37,861 nucleotides of DNA from Bacillota bacterium. GTDB lineage: Bacteria > Bacillota > Clostridia > Lachnospirales > Lachnospiraceae. The stretch spans positions 1-37,861 of the forward strand of contig JAEZPG010000132.1 in NCBI GenBank assembly GCA_023413555.1. Reading direction: 5' to 3'. The notes under the pieces were generated by a model, which did no database searches, had not been told where the DNA came from, and was given only the letters and a program-made list of their open reading frames with translations. A program made the translations under genes and the position numbers. Shown here piece after piece: positions 25,089 to 34,148 of the stretch (its first letter is position 1; each line of letters opens with the position of its first letter).

Positions 25089-26870
25089 TCATTGAATTTG
25101 TATTTTATCCATAAGACTTACTCGGTTAAATGGTAGCATAAAATAATACCCATCTGCAAAATCTTTCAATTGTTCTATAATTTCACTGGCAATCTGGGCT
25201 CCCACCAGTTCTGCCTCTTCCTTTGACATCTCTGGACTATAGCGCATGACTATGTCGTTAGGAACAGTAATACCGAAAAATTCATTTTTCACAAAATTAG
25301 CATTACGCCTGCTGACAAACGGCATAATCCCACATAAAAGTTTAGTGTCCACCTTTTGTTTAATAAGATATAGCCGTTCTATATCCTCTTTGGAATAAAC
25401 TGGCTGACTTAAGAAATACTTTGCTCCAGCATCTATCTTACGTTGCATACGCAAGGTTACCTTATCCAAACTACCTCTAGCATAATTAAGAGCTCCGCCA
25501 TAGCAAAATGGATCTGCGCTAAAATGTTCCTGATTCATTTCCTTGATATAATTCATCAACCGAATGGAATTATAGTCGAATACCGAAGTTGTGTTGATTC
25601 TACTCTCCCCTGGCACAGGATCCCCTGTTACAACCAAGAGGTTTCGTATATCATTGATATAGGCTCCAAGAAGAGTAGATCGCATGGCAATCATGTTCTT
25701 GTCCCTACAACAAACATGAGGCATCACAGTCATACCAGTCTCCTGTCGAAGCTTTATACTCATAAGTATGGAATCCACTCGGCTTCTTCCCATTGGGGAG
25801 TCGGCCATGGTAATAATATCAAAACCACTAGATTGCATCTTCTTTGTTAATTCTATAAGTTTCTCATATTCAGCGTCATAGGGAGGATCCAGTTCTACTG
25901 CAACTACCTTTTTACCAGTTTCAAAAAGCCTATAAAACTCATTTTTCTTTGGCTTCTCCTGATTATTCCTGATTATTTCCTGTTGTTTACTAAGTTCTGT
26001 TATGATGAGGCTCTCTCCACAAAGCTTTCGTGCCATTATGCCAATGTGTCTAGGTGTTGTACCACAACAGCCTCCTAGGATAGAGATTCCAAAGCGACTT
26101 ATCCTCTGCATATTTTCAAAAAAATACTGTGCGTTTTCACGAAATACCATACGACTTTGCATTTGCTCCGGATATCCGGCATTAGGCATTATGGCTACAT
26201 ATTTATCGTTTGGTAAAATAGTATTTTCTATCATAGCAAGCATATGACCAGAACCTATGCCACAGTTAAAGCCGAAACTATCCAGTTCCCTTATCTCCTC
26301 AGCCTGTTGACACAATCGTCTTACAGAAATGCCTGACATGGTATAACCATTTTTATTAACACAAAAATTAGCCATAATGAAACATTGGCTTTTTGCCCGA
26401 ATATATGGTACCAACTGTTTAATGTAGTAAAAATCAGAAAATGTTTCAAAGAGAATTGCCTCTATCTGTTCCGACAAAAGTATGTCAATAATTTTCTTAT
26501 ATTCCTCTAACAGTAGTTCCTCCTCCACTCCATAAGGTTGTGGAATAGGACCAATCGATCCAGCGATAAATGGATTCTGATTTGTTTCTTCTATGGCTTT
26601 TCTGGCAAGCTTTACTCCCTGACGAATAATCTCTTCTCGAAGTTTCTCACTTATATGAAGAGAATAGATATTAGCTGCAAAGGTATTGGTGCGAAGTAGA
26701 TTGGCTCCCGCCTCTATGTATTCTAGATGGATATTCTTAACCAGCTCCGGCTCCTTAATATTGGCCATCTCACTCACAGCCTGCTGATTCTGTTTTTTCT
26801 CCGCATAATAGGTTCCCATAGCACCGTCTGCTATGATACGGTTTTGCTGAATATATTCTCTTAACGTCAT
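25089..26870 (-). CDS. Homocysteine S-methyltransferase / methylenetetrahydrofolate reductase fusion
   Basis: 593-residue two-domain protein like B. subtilis YitJ. Residues 1-295 form a homocysteine methyltransferase domain (IADGAMGTYY, GFNCGIGS, GGCCGTTPRH zinc ligands). About 310-590 is MetF-like: VAVELDPPYD, the LLVVTGDPVPG block and the KYFLSQPVYSKE block, which bind FAD and folate. It should make methyltetrahydrofolate for methionine synthesis; the duty of its own HCY domain next to a complete MetH is unclear. The ATG at 26870 has GAGAGGA 8 bases upstream; an earlier ATG at 26888 does not. No SAM riboswitch precedes it. Confidence 0.93.
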   Translation of the reverse strand: MTLREYIQQNRIIADGAMGTYYAEKKQNQQAVSEMANIKEPELVKNIHLEYIEAGANLLRTNTFAANIYSLHISEKLREEIIRQGVKLARKAIEETNQNPFIAGSIGPIPQPYGVEEELLLEEYKKIIDILLSEQIEAILFETFSDFYYIKQLVPYIRAKSQCFIMANFCVNKNGYTMSGISVRRLCQQAEEIRELDSFGFNCGIGSGHMLAMIENTILPNDKYVAIMPNAGYPEQMQSRMVFRENAQYFFENMQRISRFGISILGGCCGTTPRHIGIMARKLCGESLIITELSKQQEIIRNNQEKPKKNEFYRLFETGKKVVAVELDPPYDAEYEKLIELTKKMQSSGFDIITMADSPMGRSRVDSILMSIKLRQETGMTVMPHVCCRDKNMIAMRSTLLGAYINDIRNLLVVTGDPVPGESRINTTSVFDYNSIRLMNYIKEMNQEHFSADPFCYGGALNYARGSLDKVTLRMQRKIDAGAKYFLSQPVYSKEDIERLYLIKQKVDTKLLCGIMPFVSRRNANFVKNEFFGITVPNDIVMRYSPEMSKEEAELVGAQIASEIIEQLKDFADGYYFMLPFNRVSLMDKIQIQ

Positions 26871-26892
26871 TTTGCTAATCCTCTCCATTGTA

Positions 26893-26930
26893 GGCGCACA
26901 GGTGACATCTTCTAACTGTCACAGTGCGCC
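26893..26930 (-). other. Stable intercistronic hairpin before the HCY-MTHFR gene
   Basis: GGCGCAC (26893-26899) pairs with GTGCGCC (26924-26930); above a small internal loop GTGACA pairs with TGTCAC, with a 9-base apical loop. On the minus strand CTACAATGG follows, with no T run, so it is unlikely to terminate. It occupies nearly the whole gap between the lipoprotein gene and the next ribosome binding site. Confidence 0.65.
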
Positions 26931-26939
26931 ACTCAATCT

Positions 26940-28658
26940 CTACTCAAGTTCTAAAACCTTCTCTGTTTTGAGAGACTTTTTTTTAGTATAATACAAAGTA
27001 ACTCCTAACACTACAACGATAATGATAAAAACTATAAAAATTATCCAAAAATAAAACATCTGATACAACTGCTTAAAATACAATTCTATGACAAAATAAT
27101 GGTCTGCCGAATCAGATCCCTTTATATTATAAGCATTATTACTAGCAAACTGAGTTAAGCTGTTATCTGTATCTGAATACTCTTGCTTTCCTACATTGAC
27201 CTTATAGAGTCCTGCATTATCCTCAATATTCACCTGATAATTATAGCGCATATTACCCATATTCCATGAATATCCCTCTATAACAGGTAAATAACGCGAT
27301 AAATCCAAATTGTCCTGCATCATATGACGAACATACTTTAAATTCTGTCTAGATAATTTTTCAAACCCAAATCCCTGCCTAAGAGCATTCTCATTCATCT
27401 GTTGGGAAACAAAAACCAATCGTATCGTATCTCCAGCATCAAAGAAAGAAACACGTTCCTCAATGTTAGGAAAATATCCCGCCAACTGATTCTCCGTAAT
27501 GGCACAATCATTTTTTATATAAGTAACTTCAATGGTACGTTTACATTTCAAGTCCTTTGTAACATCATAGGTGACATTGATACTCTTAAGATCCACCATG
27601 TGATTAGAGCTGGTCTCCATAGAATAACCATAGTCCTTATGAAAGCAGCTACCATAATCATACTGTCCCGGTGTCTCAATAGCTTGTCCAGCTTGAGTAA
27701 AATATGTTTCTTTTGTAACCTCCGGTAGCTTCACATACATGTACACATTGGTGTCAGCCATTGAAAATAAGGTTAATAATCCTGTTAGGTAGTAATTTTC
27801 CTTTAAAATATATTTTTTTTGAAATGGATTATTTACAAACTCATAAGAGAGGCACTCATCCCCATTCCTAACATCTGCATTTTTTAAAAATGAAAGTATC
27901 TCATCCCTATTCTTTAGATGATACGTAATACTACTGTTAGCCGTATCTATAGAAACCATGGGAGAAATTCGTTCAAGATTTCGCCTAGCATTTTCTAAGT
28001 CTATTCTCTCCAGACTTCCCTGTTCAAATAATAGTTCTACCTTTTTACTTTCATTATCATACGAAAAATCGGAATACACATTGACTTTTATTAGATTGGG
28101 TGACGTCTTTACAGTAAAACTTGGATTACCAGTACCGCTATAAACCAATTGATTATTAAAGTAAAATTCACTTTTAGTAACATCATATAAAGTAAAATGA
28201 CTGGAAAACGCAGAATATTTACTATCTTTAAATGCATCAATTGCCCAGGAAATAAGCTGGTAAGTACAATCCTCCTCAGAAAATTCCACATTACTCTGGA
28301 ATACATTCGTTCCAGCATACCAAGTAGCATTGTGATTTGTCCCTGTAATAGCGGATATTTTTTGGTTATAGTCATCAATATTACTAAATTGTATAGTAAA
28401 TTGGTATTTCGCATCCCCATTGTCAAGATTAGTCCGATTCACATTGACTCCTGAGGGAGCTGCTTGTTTTAACAATGTATCCAACTCATCAAAACCATTA
28501 GTAAGATTCTTTGCATCACTTGCACTGATGACTGCAGATATTGCTCGGGTTCCTCCTCCCTCAGAATTAAAATCAGTCTTAGAAGTAACAGAGGCACCAC
28601 AACCTGATAACATCAGCATTGACATCAGCACTACCAAGCATAAAATTAATTTCTTCAT
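26940..28658 (-). CDS. Lipoprotein of unknown function with C-terminal membrane anchor
   Basis: 572 residues. A signal peptide ends in the lipobox LSGC (Cys20); a second hydrophobic segment (about 536-560) followed by YYTKKKSLKTEKVLELE anchors the C-terminus, so the 515-residue middle should be outside the cell and held at both ends. The middle is rich in Asn, Tyr and beta-prone stretches; two similar N-terminal blocks (VISASDAKNLTNGFDELD and following) recall LppM-like lipoproteins, but I do not assign a family with confidence. First gene of a probable operon with the methionine genes, with its own promoter at 28689-28718. Confidence 0.75.
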   Translation of the reverse strand: MKKLILCLVVLMSMLMLSGCGASVTSKTDFNSEGGGTRAISAVISASDAKNLTNGFDELDTLLKQAAPSGVNVNRTNLDNGDAKYQFTIQFSNIDDYNQKISAITGTNHNATWYAGTNVFQSNVEFSEEDCTYQLISWAIDAFKDSKYSAFSSHFTLYDVTKSEFYFNNQLVYSGTGNPSFTVKTSPNLIKVNVYSDFSYDNESKKVELLFEQGSLERIDLENARRNLERISPMVSIDTANSSITYHLKNRDEILSFLKNADVRNGDECLSYEFVNNPFQKKYILKENYYLTGLLTLFSMADTNVYMYVKLPEVTKETYFTQAGQAIETPGQYDYGSCFHKDYGYSMETSSNHMVDLKSINVTYDVTKDLKCKRTIEVTYIKNDCAITENQLAGYFPNIEERVSFFDAGDTIRLVFVSQQMNENALRQGFGFEKLSRQNLKYVRHMMQDNLDLSRYLPVIEGYSWNMGNMRYNYQVNIEDNAGLYKVNVGKQEYSDTDNSLTQFASNNAYNIKGSDSADHYFVIELYFKQLYQMFYFWIIFIVFIIIVVVLGVTLYYTKKKSLKTEKVLELE

Positions 28659-28688
28659 CTACTCTCACTCCTTTGACAGTGTGCTCTC

Positions 28689-28718
28689 ATTCTACCATAT
28701 GTAGTGAAACAATAGCAA
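28689..28718 (-). promoter_or_regulatory. Probable promoter of the lipoprotein-methionine operon
   Basis: Minus-strand TTGCTA (28713-28718), 18-base spacer, TAGAAT (28689-28694) with an extended TGG before the -10 box. Confidence 0.5.
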
Positions 28719-28871
28719 CTTAAGTCTATCTCCCTATCTTCTATACTTTACAGATTCCACTATTTTATACATATCCTCAATATTATCCTACATAATTATT
28801 TCAAAAAAAAGTATTGATGATTAAATTTGTATTAAAATCTAAAAAAACGTCTATTTACTTAAGGTCTTTTG

Positions 28872-28900
28872 TTGATTTAGATTTGATTATCATCTATAAT
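28872..28900 (+). promoter_or_regulatory. Probable promoter of the COG2388 gene
   Basis: TTGATT (28872-28877), 17-base spacer, perfect TATAAT (28895-28900). It would give a 5' leader of about 150 bases. Confidence 0.5.
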
Positions 28901-29059
28901 GATTCCATTAGAACTATACCAAAAAACATAAAAAGCTGAGAAGTGACTACATACTGATGCCTTTTGTTGGATACGTAAACTTAAGTATATAAATTATATA
29001 GGCAATCGAATCTAAAAAGCAAATTTTAGCCAATAATATTACCGGAGGTAGAAAATTCT

Positions 29060-29332
29060 ATGAACTTTATCTATGAAGAAAACCGCATTTACCTAAAGGA
29101 CGAAAACAATAAGTTAATTGCTGAAATAACTTTTCCTTATGTAAAGGATGCCACTGTAGACATTAATCATACCTTTGTAGATGAAAGTCTTCGTGGCCAA
29201 GGCGTTGCTAGCAAGCTCTTAGAAGCTGTAATAGGACAGCTAAAGGAACGCAACCTAAAGGCTATTCCTACTTGTTCTTACGCCATAAGCTGGTTTGAGA
29301 AGCATCCAGAGTATAAAGAATTTCTGAATTAA
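29060..29332 (+). CDS. Small GNAT-like N-acetyltransferase (COG2388, YjdJ type)
   Basis: 90 residues, the compact acetyltransferase fold with no N-terminal helices. The family pattern is clear: AEITFP, then INHTFVDESLRGQGVASKLL, which includes the acetyl-CoA loop RGQGVA, and the ending TCSYAISWFEKHPEY. Members acetylate unknown small substrates or proteins. GGAGG lies 11 bases before the ATG, slightly far. Monocistronic between its own promoter and a bidirectional terminator. Confidence 0.9.
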   Translation: MNFIYEENRIYLKDENNKLIAEITFPYVKDATVDINHTFVDESLRGQGVASKLLEAVIGQLKERNLKAIPTCSYAISWFEKHPEYKEFLN

Positions 29333-29375
29333 GAAAACCAAGTGATAGCCATACCAAAACAATTTCTACAACATA

Positions 29376-29406
29376 AAAAAGTGTACCTTTTTGGGGTACA
29401 CTTTTT
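29376..29406. terminator. Bidirectional terminator between COG2388 gene and GH3 gene
   Basis: AAAAAGTGTACC (29376-29387) pairs with GGTACACTTTTT (29395-29406), with a 7-base loop. The A run on one side and T run on the other let it serve both convergent genes. Confidence 0.88.
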
Positions 29407-29420
29407 AGCATAATGTTCAA

Positions 29421-31343
29421 TTAATAGCTTAATCCATAGCCAACCTTAAACATACAATCTTTAGTTTTAATCTGATCCACATTCATATACCAAGGCATTG
29501 GAAGCTTTCCCTTAAAGCTACTATCTCCAGATAATACATGAGCAATACCCTGTGCCTCACTTCCTGGAAGATAACACATTACAGCAGCATCCCAATCATT
29601 CAAATAATCACTAATCAAAACATTTCTTCCAGCAACAACACAAGCTACTGTTGGAATATTTTTCTGTTCACGTAGTTCCTTTGCCTCATCTATAGCATCT
29701 TCATTACCATCCAATCCTAATGATCCTATCAGTGACAAGTCTTTCGTATCCCCATTCCACTCTGCATAGGATTTCTCTCCTACACACAGGATGGTAACAT
29801 CTGCTTCATCCGCATCAGTAACAATGGTAAATCCATATTTCCCTGCGATATCTTTAAACCCTTGTAAGATAGAAGTACATCCTTCTATCCCCGTAGCGCC
29901 TTCCCATTTTTTTGTCCATCCACCACACTGTGCTTGAATATTATCTACAGCAGGTCCTATTAAATAGATTCTCGTATTCTTTTTTAAAGGCAATACGTTC
30001 TTATCATTTTTTAACAATACAAGACTTTCTTCCACTAGCTTCTCAGCCAGTTCACGGTAATCTTTGGAACCAGTCTCTTTCTGAACAGTATTCATATTCT
30101 CCATCATTGGATCTTTGAAGATACCTGCATCTAATTTCACCTTAATTATTCTGTTTACAGCATCAATCACTCTATCTTCGCTAATCTTTCCATCTTTTAC
30201 ACCTTGTATAATGTATTTCTGACATTCGTCAAAGACATTAGGTTCCATAAGCATATCAATTCCAGCATTAATAGATTTAACTACCTGTTCATATAGACTG
30301 TCTCCAGAAATATTATGAATAGACTCCCAGTCAGAAACAATCATTCCTGTATAGCCCATCTCATTTTTTAACTTACCTATGTATTCTGCATTTTCGTGCA
30401 TTTTCACCCCATTCAAACTACTATGGGAAATCATTATTGTCTGCACTCCTTGATCTATAAGATTTTGATAAACAGATAGTAAATCTTTTATTTCTGCATC
30501 AGATAATTCTGCATTTCCACGGTCAATAAGGTTTTTTCCTTCCCCACTACCAAACTCCACATTACCATCAGCAAAGAAATGCTTTCCACAAGCCACTAAT
30601 CCGGAATCTATCATTCCCTTTGTATAAGCCCCTGAAAGTTTTTTAACTAACGGTACGTCAGAGGAGTAACTCTCATAAGTTCTTCCCCATCTTGGGTCTG
30701 TTGCAACTGCCACACAAGGTGAGAAATTCCATAACATTCCGCAAAGTTTTGCTTCATCTGCCACGGCCTGTCCCATCTTATAGGTTAACTCTTCATCATT
30801 TGCAGCTCCTATACCAATATTATGTGGGAAAATAACTGCGCCTTTACAGAAGTTAACCCCATGCACATCATCCTGTCCATAAATAAATGGAATACTAGCT
30901 TCCGAATCTAGAGCTGCCTTTTGAAATCCGCGAATTGTTGTCATCCATTGCGCGCTATCTTTATAATCAGCAACAGATAAGATGGAACCATAATCCTTTG
31001 TTTTCATAATACTCTCTTTTATATTATAAATTGCTGGTTGAACCATCTGTGCAGCCATTTCTTCAAGTGTAAGTAATGATGTAATTTCTTCTGCACTCAT
31101 ACTGGATAAATCCATATTAGACTTATCCACACTTTGCCTATCTATTATACTCTTTGATTCATTATTTGTATCTCCAGTCCCTGAGGTATCTAATGCTGAA
31201 GGTCGTGCAACATTTTGATCTTGTATCGGTTTTTGTGATTCTTTGTTACTGTTCTCATTATTAGACTGACAACTAGTGAGCACCATACATACAATAAGAA
31301 GGCACACCAGTGTCTTTTTACAATAACTGACCTTACTTTTCAT
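29421..31343 (-). CDS. Lipoprotein glycoside hydrolase family 3 (beta-glucosidase type)
   Basis: 640 residues. The lipobox VLTSC puts the lipid anchor on Cys25, followed by a Ser/Asn/Asp-rich linker to about residue 75, so the enzyme is displayed outside the membrane. The N-terminal barrel has GQDDVHGV, DPRWGRTYES, ACGKHFFADG and the nucleophile motif MIVSDWE (Asp338). The C-terminal sandwich domain has VGEKSYAEWNGD, with the probable acid/base Glu. This two-domain layout matches barley ExoI-type exo-beta-glucanases. Likely role is trimming glucosides from plant or wall glycans; the substrate is not readable. GGAGG lies 6 bases before the start. Confidence 0.93.
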   Translation of the reverse strand: MKSKVSYCKKTLVCLLIVCMVLTSCQSNNENSNKESQKPIQDQNVARPSALDTSGTGDTNNESKSIIDRQSVDKSNMDLSSMSAEEITSLLTLEEMAAQMVQPAIYNIKESIMKTKDYGSILSVADYKDSAQWMTTIRGFQKAALDSEASIPFIYGQDDVHGVNFCKGAVIFPHNIGIGAANDEELTYKMGQAVADEAKLCGMLWNFSPCVAVATDPRWGRTYESYSSDVPLVKKLSGAYTKGMIDSGLVACGKHFFADGNVEFGSGEGKNLIDRGNAELSDAEIKDLLSVYQNLIDQGVQTIMISHSSLNGVKMHENAEYIGKLKNEMGYTGMIVSDWESIHNISGDSLYEQVVKSINAGIDMLMEPNVFDECQKYIIQGVKDGKISEDRVIDAVNRIIKVKLDAGIFKDPMMENMNTVQKETGSKDYRELAEKLVEESLVLLKNDKNVLPLKKNTRIYLIGPAVDNIQAQCGGWTKKWEGATGIEGCTSILQGFKDIAGKYGFTIVTDADEADVTILCVGEKSYAEWNGDTKDLSLIGSLGLDGNEDAIDEAKELREQKNIPTVACVVAGRNVLISDYLNDWDAAVMCYLPGSEAQGIAHVLSGDSSFKGKLPMPWYMNVDQIKTKDCMFKVGYGLSY

Positions 31344-31380
31344 ACCATTCCTCCAAGCATATCATTGATTTCTGTTAATA

Positions 31381-31409
31381 ATTGTATATAATCACATAAT
31401 ATTTGTCAA
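31381..31409 (-). promoter_or_regulatory. Consensus promoter of the GH3 gene
   Basis: Minus-strand perfect TTGACA (31404-31409), 17-base spacer, TACAAT (31381-31386), about 35 bases after the GTPase-NYN gene stop. Confidence 0.82.
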
Positions 31410-31435
31410 TCTATACATTTGAATTAATATAATCC

Positions 31436-34087
31436 TTAGACTTGTGGTGGTAATACAGTAGTTCCAATGGTAGTTTTTTTCTCCTCAGGTGTCTTTCTGT
31501 CTTCATATGCTAAAAGAGCACTGGATACCGTTCGTTCCACTTCTTCTTTAAGTTCTCTGGCAGATAAGAGGGCTGCCCCATTTCCTCGAATGATAATTTG
31601 CTCCAATCCATCTGAAGTTGCAACGGTAATATGATAATTACTTATTTTCTCATGTACGAATTTTTCAATATATTGGTCTGCAGTCTCTGCTTCCTTTGTA
31701 TATACCACGTGAATATTGTGATAGTCAAAGATTTCAGTTTGGTGACCCTGAATCCGATAGGCATCAAACACCACAATCAGATTGCATTTCTTTATTCCCT
31801 GGTAGTTGCACATAATATCTAAAAGCTTTCCTCTGGCACCATCCACATTAGTATCAGCAATGTCTTTTAAATCTTCCCAGGCAAAGATTACATTGTATCC
31901 ATCTACTAAAAGGTACTCCTCTTTCTTAATTGTAGGCTGACTGGTTATCACCCTAGGCCCAGCATACACTTGGCGACTACTTCTTTCCTTCTTCCAATTA
32001 GATTTACTCCCTTTATTGGCATTGTAGGTTCTGTCAAGAATCCGGTCGATCTCCTCTGTTCCTATCCAGTCTTCTTCAGACACTGTGGATGATTGATACA
32101 TAATTACTGGTTCTGGCTCTGTAGATTGTGGTTTTAAGTAGCTTTCTACGTGCATATAATTCTTCACTTCATTCCACTCCACATAAAACCCAGAACCATG
32201 AGCACAGAAGACAGAACCTGTAGGATTATGAACATCCCGCTCGGAGTCATAACCCATGGTGTCAATCACCTCAGACTGATTATGGCATTGCATATACCCT
32301 AAAATATCACAGAACATCCTGCCTTGCCCCTTAGTATAAGCCATCAGTTCCTGTTGGTAGTTCTTCATGGTAGCAACAGGGGCATTTCCACTAAGTGTCG
32401 CCCTTCCATTTTCCGATTTTGTAAGTTCACAGGAACCACTCATTTTCTCTACATCAGTCATAGCCCGTCCCACCATCGTCTCTGGGATCTCTATCTGAAA
32501 TTTATAATAAGGTTCTAATAAAATAGATTTGGCCTGCTTTAATCCATTGCGCACTGCTCGGTAAGTAGCCTGTCTAAAATCGCCCCCCTCTGTATGTTTG
32601 GTATGGGCACGACCGCCTACCACAGTAATCTTTATATCCGTAATAGGGGAGCCGGTTAACACACCTCGATGCTCCTTTTCACCTAAATGTGTCATAATAA
32701 GCCGCTGCCAGTTTTTATCCAATACATCTTCACTACAGCCGGAAACAAATTGTAGCCCACTTCCGCTAGGTAATGGCTCCATGAGCAAATGTACCTCAGC
32801 ATAATGACGGAGAGGCTCAAAATGTCCCACTCCCTCTACAACATCTGCTATTGTCTCCTTGTATACTATACTTCCATGACCAAACTCCACCAGAACACCA
32901 AAGCGCTCCTGAATCAGACTTTTTAATACTTCAATCTGCACTTCTCCCATACTCTGGGCTTGGATTTCCTGTAATTCCTCTTCCCACAGAATATGTAGCT
33001 CAGGGTTCTCTTCCTCTAGGATTCGAAGCTTTGGAATCATCTGCCTTGGATCACAATCTTCTGGAAGTACAATCTCATAGGATAAGACTGGTTCCAGAAT
33101 TGGAGCATTGGATGCTGCCTCTACGCCAAGTCCTTGCCCCGGATAGGTGTAGTTTAACCCAGTAACAGCACAAACCATACCAGCCTCTGCTTCATTAATG
33201 GAGGTAAATTTCTCCCCAGAATATATTCTTATTTGTGTAACTTTCTCTTCCCAGTATCCCTCCTCCACAGAGGTAGTTCCTTTATTCTCGCCTGTTAAGC
33301 TATCCCGTACTTTTAGTCTCCCCCCTGTTAGCTTTAGATAAGTAAGACGATTGCCATTCTCATCTCTGGCAATTTTAAATACCTTAGCTCCAAACTCCCT
33401 AGAATATTGTGGTTCCTTAGTATAAGTAGATATCCCCTCTAGGAATTCCTTAACTCCTTGAAGCCTAAGTGCTGAACCAAAATAACAAGGGAACAATTTT
33501 CTCTGATAAATGGCTTTTATAATATGAGAGGTATCTACCAACCCCTTCTCTAAGAACTCATCCATCAAGCTTTCTTCACACATGGCTACTTGATCAAAGA
33601 AATCCTCCGAATCGGTGTGTGTAAAATTAATACAGCTATCCTCAAGTTGTGTTTTTATCTTGTCCATCAATTCGACTTTTTTTACCCCTGGCTGATCCAT
33701 CTTATTTACAAACAAAAATACTGGTACCCCATAGCGTTTAAGTAGCTGCCATAAGGTTTTGGTATGTCCCTGTACTCCATCTGCTCCACTAATTACCAAA
33801 ATGGCATAGTCTAACACCTGCAGAGTTCGTTCCATCTCTGCAGAAAAATCCACATGCCCCGGAGTATCTATTAATATTATTTCAGAATCCCCAGTTTGAA
33901 ACACTGCCTGCTTTGAGAAAATGGTGATTCCCCTAGCACGTTCCAGCTCATAGTTATCTAAATATGCATCTTTATTATCTACCCGTCCCATGCTTCTGAT
34001 TTTTCCACTAACATATAACAAAGTCTCTGATAAAGTGGTTTTTCCCGCATCCACATGGGCTAGTATTCCTATCGTTAATCTCTTCAT
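31436..34087 (-). CDS. Tet(M)-like translational GTPase fused to a YacP/Rae1-type NYN nuclease domain
   Basis: 883 residues. Residues 1-665 are laid out like EF-G and the ribosomal protection proteins: AHVDAGKTT (P loop), RARGIT (switch I), DTPGHVD (switch II) and NKMD, then domains II to V. The tip loop of domain IV reads GRAHTKHTEGGDFR; the YSPVS motif with which Tet(M) displaces tetracycline is absent, so drug resistance is doubtful. A linker (about 665-723) leads to a YacP/NYN domain (724-860) with LLVDGYNVI (Asp729), VVFDA (Asp775), ETAD (Asp804) and ATSDGLEQ (Asp826), the residues expected of the metal site. B. subtilis Rae1 (YacP) cuts mRNA in the ribosomal A site, the site such GTPases enter. 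Its own promoter lies at 34120-34148. Confidence 0.92.
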   Translation of the reverse strand: MKRLTIGILAHVDAGKTTLSETLLYVSGKIRSMGRVDNKDAYLDNYELERARGITIFSKQAVFQTGDSEIILIDTPGHVDFSAEMERTLQVLDYAILVISGADGVQGHTKTLWQLLKRYGVPVFLFVNKMDQPGVKKVELMDKIKTQLEDSCINFTHTDSEDFFDQVAMCEESLMDEFLEKGLVDTSHIIKAIYQRKLFPCYFGSALRLQGVKEFLEGISTYTKEPQYSREFGAKVFKIARDENGNRLTYLKLTGGRLKVRDSLTGENKGTTSVEEGYWEEKVTQIRIYSGEKFTSINEAEAGMVCAVTGLNYTYPGQGLGVEAASNAPILEPVLSYEIVLPEDCDPRQMIPKLRILEEENPELHILWEEELQEIQAQSMGEVQIEVLKSLIQERFGVLVEFGHGSIVYKETIADVVEGVGHFEPLRHYAEVHLLMEPLPSGSGLQFVSGCSEDVLDKNWQRLIMTHLGEKEHRGVLTGSPITDIKITVVGGRAHTKHTEGGDFRQATYRAVRNGLKQAKSILLEPYYKFQIEIPETMVGRAMTDVEKMSGSCELTKSENGRATLSGNAPVATMKNYQQELMAYTKGQGRMFCDILGYMQCHNQSEVIDTMGYDSERDVHNPTGSVFCAHGSGFYVEWNEVKNYMHVESYLKPQSTEPEPVIMYQSSTVSEEDWIGTEEIDRILDRTYNANKGSKSNWKKERSSRQVYAGPRVITSQPTIKKEEYLLVDGYNVIFAWEDLKDIADTNVDGARGKLLDIMCNYQGIKKCNLIVVFDAYRIQGHQTEIFDYHNIHVVYTKEAETADQYIEKFVHEKISNYHITVATSDGLEQIIIRGNGAALLSARELKEEVERTVSSALLAYEDRKTPEEKKTTIGTTVLPPQV

Positions 34088-34119
34088 ATGCGTTCCTTCA
34101 GTTTTTATTCTTACCCATG

Positions 34120-34148
34120 AGTATAAAGAAAGATAAGAAAAAAGGCAA
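34120..34148 (-). promoter_or_regulatory. Probable promoter of the GTPase-NYN gene
   Basis: Minus-strand TTGCCT (34143-34148), 17-base spacer, TATACT (34120-34125). The -35 box is part of the 3' arm of the preceding terminator. Confidence 0.5.

Larger units (their letters stand above)
28659..29059. other. 401-base intergenic region with divergent promoters
   Basis: AT-rich region separating the lipoprotein gene (minus) and the COG2388 gene (plus). It holds one promoter in each direction (28689-28718 minus; 28872-28900 plus). The rest shows A/T runs but no convincing gene, tRNA or riboswitch. Confidence 0.6.

Noticed and set aside
26871..28720. SAM riboswitch controlling the methionine genes
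   Set aside because: YitJ-type genes often have one, but the SAM-I core elements are absent upstream of both the fusion gene and the lipoprotein gene.
31436..34087. Tetracycline resistance gene
   Set aside because: The GTPase is Tet(M)-like, but the drug-displacing loop motif is missing and a nuclease domain is fused on. Resistance is not supported.
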